Source: Haliotis asinina (Eukaryota; Mollusca; Gastropoda; Lepetellida; Haliotidae). From it: a DNA stretch of 64,000 nucleotides. Each line of letters starts with the position of its first letter. Within the stretch, counting starts at the first letter, position 1. Positions 21,923 to 30,738 of the stretch are shown piece after piece. The translations under genes and the position numbers were made by a program. The stretch is taken from NCBI RefSeq assembly GCF_037392515.1, contig NC_090280.1:60277504-60341503 (forward strand), written 5' to 3'. The notes beneath the pieces were generated by a model, which ran no database searches, was not told the origin of the DNA, and saw only the letters and a list, made by a program, of their open reading frames with translations.

Positions 21923-24900
21923 ACGCGTATGTGTTTATTCCATCAATAGCTATCCAACGTTTCGTGTCCATAGGCGATAGGGACGTCTTGTTTATAGTCA
22001 GTCCGTATATTTTATGCCCATCACTTCTAAGTGTGTTCATTTTATGTCTAAAGGTACGGGTCTTGAACAGGGCTTCCTTGAATCTGGCGTGTTTGATGTG
22101 TTGTTTCACCACATACTTCTTAACCCCCTTAGCCTTCCGGATCTCACTATTGTCGGCTTTCAGTATGGAGTACATCTTAGGTCTCAAACCTATGTACTCG
22201 GCTATGGGCGTGCCAGCACACTCGTCCTTCATCTTACCTAGGACCTTTTTATTTACCGTGCTGTGTAGGGTATGGGTCTTAGGGTAGTCGCTGGTGTCGT
22301 ATAAATCGAGGTGTTTTTTCATGTCCTCGTACACGTCCTTGGTTCGAATCTCCATCAGCAGGGAATCCGTGTCAGTGTACAGTACTTCACACCTGTCACC
22401 GTACTGTTTCTTGAGCTCGTTGTAGTAAAAGTCGTACATCAGGTGTTTGGATAAATCGAGGATGCTCATCCCCACGTAAACAGGCCGGTTGAATTTTATG
22501 TGGCTTTTCTTTATGTGTAGGGCAACCAGGTTGTCTGTGAATATCTTACTACGGTTGAATGCCGGACTGGCTATCAATTTCCTGAGCTTGTCTTCCTCAC
22601 TAGATCTAACCAGCTTCACGGTCACGCGTTTCCTCAGGTTTTCCATAGTCTTACCAAACACCGAGTTATTCATGAGCTTGTAGAGATTTTTCTCAAAATC
22701 ACTGGTGGCTTTTTTTCGTAGGTCTGTGTTCATTCTGATGTAGGGCTCCATCCATGGACTCTGGTCGAACATGAGCACCCTGTGTATTTTGGTCAGCCTC
22801 ATACCCAACGACAGGTACAGCTGTAGGTTGCGATAGTGAACGATGTACTTGGTCTTATTCATTAAGTTAGGCACGAGTTTTTCAACGTCTGTCACACGCC
22901 CACCTGACAAGTTATGTTGGTACTCAGACATCCAGTCTGGGTTAACCCTCATACGTTCGGGGGCCAGGGGGTAGCTGTTGTGTGATGTGTGTAATTCCTT
23001 GGTATACTCTAAGTCAACCTCGAGGATATACCCTTTGTTCGAATCTGGTGCAACCCCCATAACATCAACGTGGGGTACCCATTCGAATCCCCCTGTAGGT
23101 AGATACTGACTCATGGCCCAGCCGTACAGGTTGTTTGCGTCGAGGTAGAGAATGTGATTGGTTGGTTTGTTAGGATCGTAACCTTTCACATATTGATTAT
23201 TTGCTTTCGCGTATCGTTTGGATGCCATGGAAATCCCACCTCGCAAGCCTTTCTCAATGAATAGGTGCATGTCGTAATCTGTGAGCAATTCCAAATTAAC
23301 TCCGGTCTTTTTAAGCAAGGCGTCCCACGACAGACCTGGGCTGGTGTAATACCATGCGGGGTCGAGTTTATACTGCTTTAAACAAGTCCGCCTGAACGTT
23401 TCAAACACGTCGGCTAACAGCAGTACATCTGTCCTCAAGTACAGGTCGTGATAATCACCCAGGTTCTTACAACCCAGTTTATTCCATACGTTAGTCGCGT
23501 GCGAGTAATCATCTCGTGAGACGGACGCCTCATTCAGCTTGCTATAAAAGCAGTCAATAGGGGGTAGTCTGGTCTCGGTGAACTTAGCCCAATTATCCAT
23601 GTACTCATAGGGGTACACACCCTTCCTCATAAGCAGGGGTCTAGTCTCGGCATCTGTGTATCGATCGGTGATAGGGAAGGTATTGTTGGCCTTGACCAGA
23701 CTGTCGAGTGACGACAGGAGGAACTGAAACGAGTCAATGAACCTAAGTCCGTTTAAGCTGAAGGAGATGTATCTCTCCATGTTGTTGGGGATGCACGTTA
23801 TATTACCATCGATTTTCGCGATGGCCTGCATGATCAAGTGTGAGTCGTACCCTCTCAAGTTGTGAAAGACAACGGGGATGTTTATTGTCTTAGGGTTGAT
23901 TTTAAGCTTGAGGTTGCACGCGTTGTGAGCGGCGCCTCTATACTTACCAGTTATGTGGCAGTGATCTCTCACCGAATCACCGTTAAGTGGTGAGTCACAC
24001 ACGTGACAGTGAGTGCTACTAGCGTGAGCTAGCCTGTCGACTCGGGTCATACGCATGGGAGCGATTCTATACAATGCATTCCTAATAATTTTTTCTTCCT
24101 CCTGCAAACACTTTAGAAACCTTTCAGCCGCGTCAGGGCCCCTATACACTACCGGAGCTTTCGTTTCCCCGTCACAACGGACGACAATGTATCCAAACGA
24201 ACAGGCTTTATGCTCTTGTGTCTTGTGGGTGAAGCTACCCCCACTAGGGGAATCCCCACCCACAACTAAGGCTTCGAAGTCGGCGTATATAATATAAGGT
24301 ACAGACATTTGGTTCTTGTGGTTACTGAATTTTAGGATATTTTCACCTTCCTTAGGCATGTCGACTCGTATGGCCGTCTGCCCCACACCTTGACAATCAT
24401 CCCGGTGGGATTCTAATAAATCAGCTCGTGTGAAGCCATGTAGACATCGTTCACAGAAGTGGGTCTTTTCTCTGTGTGCCGATTGGTCATACAACAGCCT
24501 GCTAAAGTGTTTTATCCATGTGTAGTGATACTTGTCACCTCGCTGGATCATGAATATATTGATAACTTGGCGATCCTTCACCGGGCTGACCCTGTGTACT
24601 ATTGTTGTGTTACCTTCGTGCCCAAAGACATTTATAGCTAGATTATTCTGTTTTTCTACTTTAGTGATCTGGGATATGGGGGTGGGTTCATCTATACCAT
24701 CCCAATTAAGCCCATCATCTTGGGGATAGCTAGAAAGCCTATCTGAATTCTTACCAGCTGGAAATAAGGCTGACCTGATAGCTAACCTCAGGCAATCGTT
24801 TCCTCTATTCTTAACGTTTACTATGGCATGTTTGTTCCTATAGTAGGGAGGTAAAGCTAGGTATGACCCGCCTCTGAACGGCACGTAGTTAGCTATGTCT

Positions 24901-25595
24901 AGATAGACGTTATCGATTTTATCTACAGCCCACCCGGACCCCAAGTGTGTATAGCGTTCTAGGTATTCTCGTATCTGCTGAAAACTTGTATCGATTGATG
25001 CGTCAATGGTCTCTGCATGTGTGACGACCTCTTGTTGACCTCGGAAGTAAGGCTGAACATACTCAGTGGTACTCCCAACCTGCTTATCGAGCGACATTTT
25101 CACTGTGATCTGAAACTTGATACTTCCTAAGTTATTTAGTTCCTGGTTGACCTTATCAGCTATCAGAGGCTTGATATCTGTAATGTCTATGTTTTTATCA
25201 ACGTGCATGCGCCAACCTCTCAAATAGTTGCCTACAGCGCGCTCAGTGCGCACGAACTGTAGGTCAATAGCTCTATTCTGTCGTAATAATTCTACAAGCT
25301 GTGGTTTTCTCATACGGGAATACCCGCCTAAACCCAAATTGTGTGCCTCGACTTTCAGTTGTTTTACAGTGGGAGGTTTTGCTACGGGGGCATGTGATAA
25401 CAATGCGGTTAACCCGGCTCTCCCCAGGTTTGAATAACCCGTGTGTCCAAGCTGTTTTGCTTGAGCTTTTAATTGTTTTACCGTAGGAGGGGCTTCTAAA
25501 CCTAGTAATCTCAACAATGCTGACTTCCGCATTCTAGAATACCCGATAACACCTCTCTGTTTTGCGACCCTCTTGAGCTCGCTTACAGTAGACAT
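21903..25595 (-). CDS. Polinton protein-primed DNA polymerase B
   Basis: 1230 codons, the usual pPolB size. It copies the element using a protein primer. From the N-terminus: three SAP-like helix-extended-helix repeats (about 3-31, 38-67 and 76-106; each with a TVKQLK start and a GYS turn); a C2H2-like knuckle (381-401); the first exonuclease motif YADFEAL (437-443); an endonuclease-VII-like Cys/His zinc site (530-565); the second exonuclease motif HNLRGYDSHL (578-587); and polymerase motifs A (DANNLYGW, 819), B (NNSVFGKT, about 976) and C (YTDTDS, 1073). The SAP-like repeats suggest DNA or terminal-protein contact (inference). The start at 25595 leaves a spacer of about 60 bp to the upstream gene. 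Confidence 0.95.
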   Translation of the reverse strand: MSTVSELKRVAKQRGVIGYSRMRKSALLRLLGLEAPPTVKQLKAQAKQLGHTGYSNLGRAGLTALLSHAPVAKPPTVKQLKVEAHNLGLGGYSRMRKPQLVELLRQNRAIDLQFVRTERAVGNYLRGWRMHVDKNIDITDIKPLIADKVNQELNNLGSIKFQITVKMSLDKQVGSTTEYVQPYFRGQQEVVTHAETIDASIDTSFQQIREYLERYTHLGSGWAVDKIDNVYLDIANYVPFRGGSYLALPPYYRNKHAIVNVKNRGNDCLRLAIRSALFPAGKNSDRLSSYPQDDGLNWDGIDEPTPISQITKVEKQNNLAINVFGHEGNTTIVHRVSPVKDRQVINIFMIQRGDKYHYTWIKHFSRLLYDQSAHREKTHFCERCLHGFTRADLLESHRDDCQGVGQTAIRVDMPKEGENILKFSNHKNQMSVPYIIYADFEALVVGGDSPSGGSFTHKTQEHKACSFGYIVVRCDGETKAPVVYRGPDAAERFLKCLQEEEKIIRNALYRIAPMRMTRVDRLAHASSTHCHVCDSPLNGDSVRDHCHITGKYRGAAHNACNLKLKINPKTINIPVVFHNLRGYDSHLIMQAIAKIDGNITCIPNNMERYISFSLNGLRFIDSFQFLLSSLDSLVKANNTFPITDRYTDAETRPLLMRKGVYPYEYMDNWAKFTETRLPPIDCFYSKLNEASVSRDDYSHATNVWNKLGCKNLGDYHDLYLRTDVLLLADVFETFRRTCLKQYKLDPAWYYTSPGLSWDALLKKTGVNLELLTDYDMHLFIEKGLRGGISMASKRYAKANNQYVKGYDPNKPTNHILYLDANNLYGWAMSQYLPTGGFEWVPHVDVMGVAPDSNKGYILEVDLEYTKELHTSHNSYPLAPERMRVNPDWMSEYQHNLSGGRVTDVEKLVPNLMNKTKYIVHYRNLQLYLSLGMRLTKIHRVLMFDQSPWMEPYIRMNTDLRKKATSDFEKNLYKLMNNSVFGKTMENLRKRVTVKLVRSSEEDKLRKLIASPAFNRSKIFTDNLVALHIKKSHIKFNRPVYVGMSILDLSKHLMYDFYYNELKKQYGDRCEVLYTDTDSLLMEIRTKDVYEDMKKHLDLYDTSDYPKTHTLHSTVNKKVLGKMKDECAGTPIAEYIGLRPKMYSILKADNSEIRKAKGVKKYVVKQHIKHARFKEALFKTRTFRHKMNTLRSDGHKIYGLTINKTSLSPMDTKRWIAIDGINTYAYGHEKI

Positions 25596-25653
25596 CGTGT
25601 TTACACCTAAGAGAACTAATGTCTAATTGGTTCACAGTAAGGGGAGGTAACTC

Positions 25654-25914
25654 TTAAGTGGCTATCTTGAGCAGTCGCCTACGTTCTTTTATGTAGCCTT
25701 TTTTATTCTCGTATATGAGTTGATGTCTGACTACGTTCGCTCCGTGAGCTTTACATAAACAGTAGTGCCCTTTAACCCCGATACCACACACAGAACACGT
25801 GTAGTTAGGACTTCCCATATGGAAACAACAGAACCCCTGATTCCTGCATTTCCTACCACAGGCCTCGGTCTTCCCCATAAGTATGTATTCGCATCGGTAT
25901 GGAGCGGGTCTCAT
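25654..25914 (-). CDS. Small Cys-rich zinc-knuckle protein (Polinton)
   Basis: 86 codons with ten Cys residues and several His arranged as CEY...CGRKC...CCFH...CSVCG...CLCKAHG, suggesting two zinc-binding knuckles, followed by a basic C-terminus (KERRRLLK). It may bind nucleic acid. The gene lies between the polymerase and a membrane protein in the leftward block. I do not recognise a named family. The start is chosen as the first Met after the spacer. Confidence 0.7.
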   Translation of the reverse strand: MRPAPYRCEYILMGKTEACGRKCRNQGFCCFHMGSPNYTCSVCGIGVKGHYCLCKAHGANVVRHQLIYENKKGYIKERRRLLKIAT

Positions 25915-25933
25915 GTTTACTTATATAGGTATT

Positions 25934-26359
25934 TTAGTTTAATTGCTTCGCAACCAACGCAGTAGCTGCTATACCCAACACTATGAAGCCCAGTTCACGA
26001 TTCATTTGTCCCTTGGATGGTGTGTAGTACTGAGCGAGTGTGGGTTTATTGAGCGGTTCCAATTGTTTACCAGTTAGTAGGTAGTATTCTTTCATTGCTT
26101 CATCGACATCGTAGAATGTTTTAATGGCATGGTTTTCACGCTTGAGTTGTTCGTTAATAAAATCGATCCTCTGGAGGCGTTTTTTAACGTACTCGTCCTG
26201 TGCTCTTTGTAATTTCTCAGTAGCGAGATCGTGTCGCTTCCTTTCTTCCTGTATTTCAGCCGCGTGATCATCTCGTAGTTTCGAGAAGAGGTAATTACTC
26301 CCGGAAAATGCCAGGGCATTCACTAACGCCCCACCGACCATCATAGCTATCGTGGCCAT
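25934..26359 (-). CDS. Membrane / coiled-coil protein (Polinton), unknown function
   Basis: 141 codons: a hydrophobic N-terminus (about 1-28), a highly charged helical middle (30-95) with a heptad-like pattern, and a C-terminal hydrophobic segment (LGFIVLGIAATALVA, about 124-138). It could be a two-membrane-pass virion or assembly protein, or a scaffold. Only 8 bp separate it from the next gene upstream (26368). Family not recognised. Confidence 0.7.
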   Translation of the reverse strand: MATIAMMVGGALVNALAFSGSNYLFSKLRDDHAAEIQEERKRHDLATEKLQRAQDEYVKKRLQRIDFINEQLKRENHAIKTFYDVDEAMKEYYLLTGKQLEPLNKPTLAQYYTPSKGQMNRELGFIVLGIAATALVAKQLN

Positions 26360-26367
26360 CCCTATAT

Positions 26368-26595
26368 TTATTTCATTATATTATCAGGTATTATTCCTTG
26401 TTTTACTAGGATGTCTTTTGTGGCCATCGCCATACCAAGGTTCATTATAAGCATACCCATATCCTGCAGGTTGAAATCTAGCTTGATAGTTGGTTGTTTA
26501 AGCACCATTTTAGTCAACCGAGCGTACCCTACTGCTAGACTGGCTACCACTGTGGCGTGGTATGCGTCGTTGACGAACGTTTTCCCCTCAGACAT
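26368..26595 (-). CDS. Small hydrophobic protein (Polinton)
   Basis: 75 codons with two mildly hydrophobic helices (about 13-32 and 45-63) rich in Met, Ala and Val. It has no Cys and no known motif. The start is preceded by TATATAAAAATA-like sequence on the coding strand, a plausible promoter. The position among small membrane genes suggests a virion membrane or assembly role (inference). Confidence 0.6.
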   Translation of the reverse strand: MSEGKTFVNDAYHATVVASLAVGYARLTKMVLKQPTIKLDFNLQDMGMLIMNLGMAMATKDILVKQGIIPDNIMK

Positions 26596-26620
26596 TATGT
26601 ATATATAAAAATATTTTAAA

Positions 26621-26983
26621 TTATAACATGATATGCGGATCTACCGTGGGGGATACCCCCACACCCCCACTGTTGGGGGATACCCCCATACCCCCACTGT
26701 TGTGGGTGGGTGGTGGCTCACTGTGGGAGGCGTATAACCACGAGATAGCCAAGGCAGCAGTTACACCTACAGCCAACAACAGTCGGGTTGGGTTGGCCAC
26801 TTTATGTTGGTTACACCACCGTTTTTTACCGGCAGCTACTCTCTTAGGATTCTTCTGTCTGGTTACTGTTGGGGGTACCCCCACTGAAGGGGTCTCCACC
26901 GTCACCTCGGGACTCACTGTTTGGGGTGTGGGGGGTACCACCACTGGGGTCTCCTCCACTGGGGTTTCCTGTGCAGCATCCAT
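26621..26983 (-). CDS. Proline-rich single-pass membrane protein (Polinton)
   Basis: 120 codons: a Pro/Thr/Val-rich N-terminal half, a basic stretch (RQKNPKRVAAGKKRW), one hydrophobic segment (LLLAVGVTAALAISWLY, about 68-84), then a repeated GGVGVSP-type tail encoded by a tandem GC-rich palindromic repeat (26643-26705). The first 140 bp overlap the end of the next gene upstream in another frame. No family recognised. Confidence 0.6.
   Translation of the reverse strand: MDAAQETPVEETPVVVPPTPQTVSPEVTVETPSVGVPPTVTRQKNPKRVAAGKKRWCNQHKVANPTRLLLAVGVTAALAISWLYASHSEPPPTHNSGGMGVSPNSGGVGVSPTVDPHIML
26643..26705. repeat. Tandem GC palindrome unit x2
   Basis: Two copies of GGGGGATACCCCC (26648-26660, 26675-26687) embedded in 27-bp units that encode the repeat SPNSGGxGV in the gene 26621-26983. 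The same palindrome type recurs through the Polinton at 24247, 26871, 27379, 28258, 30468 and 30822. Confidence 0.8.
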
Positions 26984-27440
26984 CTATACTATTATTATTC
27001 TTTCTCTCAAATTGACAATGTTTTGCTGTGATAATCGCCGCCGTCACTGGAGCCAACAACATACCATATTTGTGGTACAGCCCGCAGCTGATAGAGCTCA
27101 CGGCGTGTTCGATAAAAGGGTCTTTCTCGAGGTCCTCCCACAGGTAAAGTCGGCGCTCTGGTGGAATGGGAAGGAAGTGTGATACAATACCGGTGTATAT
27201 CTGGGTCATAGCCGATCCTATTGTCTTTGTCATTTCTGCTCCGAGCCGGGACTCGTATCTAGCGTACAGCTTATCGATTTCTTCGGCTGACATTTTGTGA
27301 ATTTTATCCGGGGTGTAGTCTCCAAAGTAATGTTTGGCTTTGCCGCCAACAGCCAACGCCACCAGTTTCTCTCGCTTGGGGGAATCCCCAGTGGGGGAAC
27401 CCTCCAACGACAATTGTTCGAGCAATTCCTCACACTCCAT
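26844..27440 (-). CDS. Polinton protein of unknown function, Gly/Pro-rich tail
   Basis: 198 codons from the Met at 27440, which has a good initiation context (AAGATGG) and TATA-like sequence just upstream. The frame is open further, to 27548, and would add a hydrophobic 36-residue leader, so a signal-anchor form is possible. It is mainly helical and charged (KHYFGDYTPDKIHKMSAEEI region), with a hydrophobic stretch LLAPVTAAIIT, then a low-complexity Gly/Ser/Pro/Asn tail that overlaps the downstream gene by 140 bp. No catalytic motif is recognised; in particular it does not show a protease triad. Confidence 0.65.
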   Translation of the reverse strand: MECEELLEQLSLEGSPTGDSPKREKLVALAVGGKAKHYFGDYTPDKIHKMSAEEIDKLYARYESRLGAEMTKTIGSAMTQIYTGIVSHFLPIPPERRLYLWEDLEKDPFIEHAVSSISCGLYHKYGMLLAPVTAAIITAKHCQFERKNNNSIDGCCTGNPSGGDPSGGTPHTPNSESRGDGGDPFSGGTPNSNQTEES

Positions 27441-27547
27441 CTTATAATATAACAAGTAAGATTTAGTTTTAACTATATAATACCCGATACAGACAAAACA
27501 CAGAGAAATGAAAGTTAAGTTGCACACGACAAATACTTCAAATATCA

Positions 27548-27632
27548 TAGCTTTGCTTAGCTTTTGCTTAGCTTTGCTTAGCTTTTGCTTAGCTTTGCTT
27601 AGCTTTAGCTTAGCTTTGCTTAGCTTTGCTTA
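27548..27632 (+). repeat. GCTTTGCTTA tandem repeat, about 8 units of 10-11 bp
   Basis: Alternating GCTTTGCTTA and GCTTTTGCTTA units fill the gap between the unknown gene and the ATPase gene. The last unit supplies the ATPase stop codon. It could be a transcription end or spacer, or polymerase slippage. Confidence 0.85.
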
Positions 27633-28301
27633 GCAAACTATATATGCTACTGGTTGGTCGGTCTTTAGAACGAGCTTAGCGTGTTTAGTTTCAGCGAGCT
27701 GTTTCTTCACCCGTTCCCGTTCTAATTTATTCATCACATCGTTCTCTCTCAAACACTCCTCAAACGAATCCCTGTCCTTACAGTGAAATAAGGCCACCCA
27801 TCGCGTCTGCTCCCTGAGGTCTTTCAACACCGAGTTGAACTTCTGCGTTAGCACCCAGACGCTGTGATTTGCATGCCGGCCGGAGAAGGCCAGGTACGAT
27901 AGCATGTCTCTCTTTTTTGTTATCTCGCGATTAGCGCTGCAGTCGTCCAGTATAAACAGCGTCGGTTCCCCTTTAAATTTCTCGTGAAGAGCTTTCAACC
28001 AGTCCTGCAGGCGTGTTCCAGGGTCGATTTTGTGTACGTCCGGGTCCGTCATCACCCAAGGTCGCGCGTACGTTTTATTCATGCTCAGAGTAGGGCACAT
28101 GATAACGATGTTATCGAACACATCCTTGTAGTAACCCTCCAACATATCCAACACGAAAACGGTCTTCCCACAGCCAGTCTGCCCGCATATGATAGCGCAG
28201 TGTGGGTCAGTGGGTAACCCCAGGGGGCTGTGGGGCAGTTTATTGTTGGGGGGTGTGGGGGGGTACCCCCCATCAGTAGATGGCTTGCACGAATCTCCCA
28301 T
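27630..28301 (-). CDS. Polinton genome-packaging ATPase (FtsK/HerA type)
   Basis: 223 codons. Walker A GQTGCGKT (about residues 39-46), Walker B LFILDDC with the catalytic acid, and a downstream sensor-like VLTQKFNSV block are typical of the A32-like packaging ATPase of double-jelly-roll viruses. The enzyme drives DNA into the preformed capsid. The N-terminal linker is Pro-rich and is encoded by a GC palindrome (28258-28271). The start overlaps the 3' end of the major capsid gene by 29 bp, so both are read from one leftward transcript. Confidence 0.92.
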   Translation of the reverse strand: MGDSCKPSTDGGYPPTPPNNKLPHSPLGLPTDPHCAIICGQTGCGKTVFVLDMLEGYYKDVFDNIVIMCPTLSMNKTYARPWVMTDPDVHKIDPGTRLQDWLKALHEKFKGEPTLFILDDCSANREITKKRDMLSYLAFSGRHANHSVWVLTQKFNSVLKDLREQTRWVALFHCKDRDSFEECLRENDVMNKLERERVKKQLAETKHAKLVLKTDQPVAYIVC

Positions 28302-29535
28302 TGTCTATATTAAGTTGCGCGTCCATAATAACGTACAGATATAATTTCAACTTACCAGCGGGTTGAGCCTTCTTAGTAATCTGGATGGTTATCCCTTCGC
28401 TGCCGTTATCTATACGACGCCCGCTACCGTGCAGTTTATCATCATCCGTGGATCGCATGTCCAACCATAGGGCGTACTTGGTGGTCAGGTATTCACCGAT
28501 CTGCACGGAGCCGAGGTCCAGGTCCTTTGTTATATAATGTTGGGTCCCCACTGGTAGCTTTTTTATCTCATCCCACTGCTGGTGTGGTCTCATACCATGA
28601 CTGAACAGCTGGTTGGGCACGCCCTCGATGGTAACTTCCACCTTTTCAATCTCGGGGTTGAAAAACTTCTCGCTGTCCCTCCGGAATGGATCATAATCCT
28701 CCACGGGGACGACCAGGATACCTTTCATTGATCGCGCCGGCACGTTCAGGTTGATATTCCACACAGTGTCGCTCTTATCTCGCACGACTGATCTATGTCT
28801 CAGTACGCGATCGTACAGGATAGCCATCTTCCCAGAGTACTGGCTTCGAACCTGCCTGGCCAGCTCCGGGCTAGTGACCATGTCGAACTCCAGAGAGATG
28901 TTGTCTATGGAATAACTGGCCTCATCACCGTTCGGCGTACGCACTACTTTGCTATAGTCGTTAAACGTGAGCTCGTATTCTAGCCTATCACCCAGCGCGG
29001 CCTGGTAAAACGGCGCGTGTCCCGTGAGCAACTCGAAGTCGAGCGGCACGCAGAATCGATTCCCGTATGCTAGAGCGATGGCCTTTTCACCGGGCGATAG
29101 CTTGTCTTGCTGGTCTGTCGTGAAGACGTATCCTATGCGCGCCCGGGTTGATTTGCTGATACCCTGGTACACATCATTGACTCGTTCTCCCTCGCTTTTC
29201 CAGAGATCCTTGTGGCAGTGAAACACGTCGCTGTCGTCGATGCTCAGCACCTCGTTACCGCTGATCTTGACGGTCGTTTTCTTGATGATAGCTCGACCCA
29301 CGTTCCGCACTAGCTCGCGTTTGTCGTTGTCGGAGGTCAACGTGATATTGAACGCCAGTCGAACAGTGCCTGGTACAATGAGGTCATTCTCACCAAGGTT
29401 TGGAAATCTAACCAGCAGAGTTTGATTCTGGTCTATCTTGCTGGGATTGTTGGTGATGGTCACCGACTGGCGCACGGCTCTGGCACCTAATGGCTCTCTC
29501 AATTTTCTGAAAGGATCTAATTTTCTACCGTACAT
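28273..29535 (-). CDS. Polinton major capsid protein (double jelly roll)
   Basis: 420 codons, within the range of Polinton MCPs. It is beta-rich throughout with short loops, has no Cys clusters or membrane segment, and ends with a LYLYVIMDAQL strand typical of jelly-roll proteins of this group. Identity rests on size, beta pattern and position directly ahead of the packaging ATPase. It would form the hexon-like capsomers. The start at 29535 lies 33 bp from the divergent gene at 29569, with a TATA-rich spacer. Confidence 0.85.
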   Translation of the reverse strand: MYGRKLDPFRKLREPLGARAVRQSVTITNNPSKIDQNQTLLVRFPNLGENDLIVPGTVRLAFNITLTSDNDKRELVRNVGRAIIKKTTVKISGNEVLSIDDSDVFHCHKDLWKSEGERVNDVYQGISKSTRARIGYVFTTDQQDKLSPGEKAIALAYGNRFCVPLDFELLTGHAPFYQAALGDRLEYELTFNDYSKVVRTPNGDEASYSIDNISLEFDMVTSPELARQVRSQYSGKMAILYDRVLRHRSVVRDKSDTVWNINLNVPARSMKGILVVPVEDYDPFRRDSEKFFNPEIEKVEVTIEGVPNQLFSHGMRPHQQWDEIKKLPVGTQHYITKDLDLGSVQIGEYLTTKYALWLDMRSTDDDKLHGSGRRIDNGSEGITIQITKKAQPAGKLKLYLYVIMDAQLNIDNGRFVQAIY

Positions 29536-29568
29536 TGTTATATATAAATAAAATATATTTAAATACTA
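29536..29568. promoter_or_regulatory. Bidirectional AT-rich promoter spacer
   Basis: 33 bp between divergent start codons, reading TATATATAAATAAAATATAT: TATA-like in both directions. It probably serves the MCP block (left) and the 29569 gene (right). Confidence 0.5.
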
Positions 29569-30738
29569 ATGGATGAAGACATACCTATGGATGAGATACC
29601 GGGCGCTAGTGCCCAGGCATTCGATGATGAGCAGGAGACCTCATTTACTAGTTCGCCATTGAGCCAAGAACTTTTGGCAACAACGGTAGATGATTATTAC
29701 GAAAGTTTAAGAAGTGATAAAAACTACGTTAATCCACAGGGTCGATACATTGATAATTTTTTTATTGATACAAAGGGTGTTCTACGCCTTAAGTCTAAAC
29801 CAGAGGTTGACCTCGTTAACAAGCGCAATAAAAAACCACTGGCCTTATCAACTCTAGCCAGACGCTATGGTGTTGAATTTATCCGTGAACATCTAAACAT
29901 GCATGATTACGGTGGTGCAATACCTAAGGCCGTTGTTGAAGATCTGCAAGCTACCAGATCCCACCTCACCACTAGAGATGAAATGACACCGCAGCGTGCT
30001 ACAGAAGCCTCGGACAGCATAGAAAAACTGTTGAGCACCTACTGGGACAAACCGTTACCGGGGTTTGACTTTCCGGTAAGGGAACTGCGCGGCTTAGACG
30101 AAGCCGTGAAACGCGTGCGTGGAGAACTCGTGAACAACATGGGGAAACTGAACGAAATCGACGAGCACATCGCTAGGGAAAAAACCAAACTAAACGAAAC
30201 TGAAAACGATGATATGAAGCGTCGTATCAATGAACGAATACGTGATTTAGAAGACGAGAGACGTACACGATTGGAAGCCGCTTCCTCGAATCGTGAACAG
30301 CTTCGATCCCAGATCAGTCGTATTCGGGAAACAATCGATAGAATACTGAATAAGGATACAACTTTAGCCAACAGGATTCGGATATTGTTCCGGGAGCAAG
30401 GGATCACCATCGCCAGCATTCTAACTGCATTGGGTTTCATCATATCAACCCTGGTGGTGTCACTGACGGGGGGAACCCCTGTGGGTCCTGCCGGCGGAGG
30501 GGGAACTCCCAGCGGTGGTGGTGGTGTTAAAGACTGGATTAAAAAACTCAGGGAAGGCCTAGCTAAACTGGCTGGTAAAGCCGCCGAAGCCCTTCCCGGC
30601 ATCCTGGGTAGCATCGTCTCGTGGTTGTTGGGCGCTCTGTCTAAAACTGCCATGTGGCTCAGTCAAAACCTGTGGGCAGCCATCGTCGCAGTGGCGGGTC
30701 TGGTGTACGTAGCGGCTAAGAAATCTTTAACCAAATAA
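29569..30738 (+). CDS. Polinton coiled-coil / membrane-active protein
   Basis: 389 codons. An acidic N-terminus; a conserved block with YIDNFFIDTKGVLRLKSKPE (about 60-80) and LALSTLARRYG; a long charged coiled coil (about 180-265); a hydrophobic segment (ITIASILTALGFIISTLVVS); a Gly/Pro-rich linker made by a GC palindrome; then an amphipathic and hydrophobic C-terminus (KDWIKKLREGLAKLAGKA and onward), ending in a membrane helix. I recall the same layout in other animal Polintons, function unknown. A capsid-internal, membrane-disrupting role like adenovirus protein VI is possible (inference). The 3' end overlaps the convergent gene by 23 bp. Confidence 0.75.
   Translation: MDEDIPMDEIPGASAQAFDDEQETSFTSSPLSQELLATTVDDYYESLRSDKNYVNPQGRYIDNFFIDTKGVLRLKSKPEVDLVNKRNKKPLALSTLARRYGVEFIREHLNMHDYGGAIPKAVVEDLQATRSHLTTRDEMTPQRATEASDSIEKLLSTYWDKPLPGFDFPVRELRGLDEAVKRVRGELVNNMGKLNEIDEHIAREKTKLNETENDDMKRRINERIRDLEDERRTRLEAASSNREQLRSQISRIRETIDRILNKDTTLANRIRILFREQGITIASILTALGFIISTLVVSLTGGTPVGPAGGGGTPSGGGGVKDWIKKLREGLAKLAGKAAEALPGILGSIVSWLLGALSKTAMWLSQNLWAAIVAVAGLVYVAAKKSLTK

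Noticed and set aside
26628-27182. 184-codon plus-strand open frame inside the Polinton
   Set aside because: It runs antisense to two better supported genes and owes its length to GC-rich palindromes and Pro/Gly codons.
26844-27440. Candidate Polinton protease
   Set aside because: It has the right size and place for an extra gene, but no His/Asp-Cys arrangement or GxxW-type block of the adenain family is visible.
30039-30653. 204-codon minus-strand open frame
   Set aside because: Antisense shadow of the coiled-coil gene at 29569-30738; Ser/Arg/Pro-rich with no domain.
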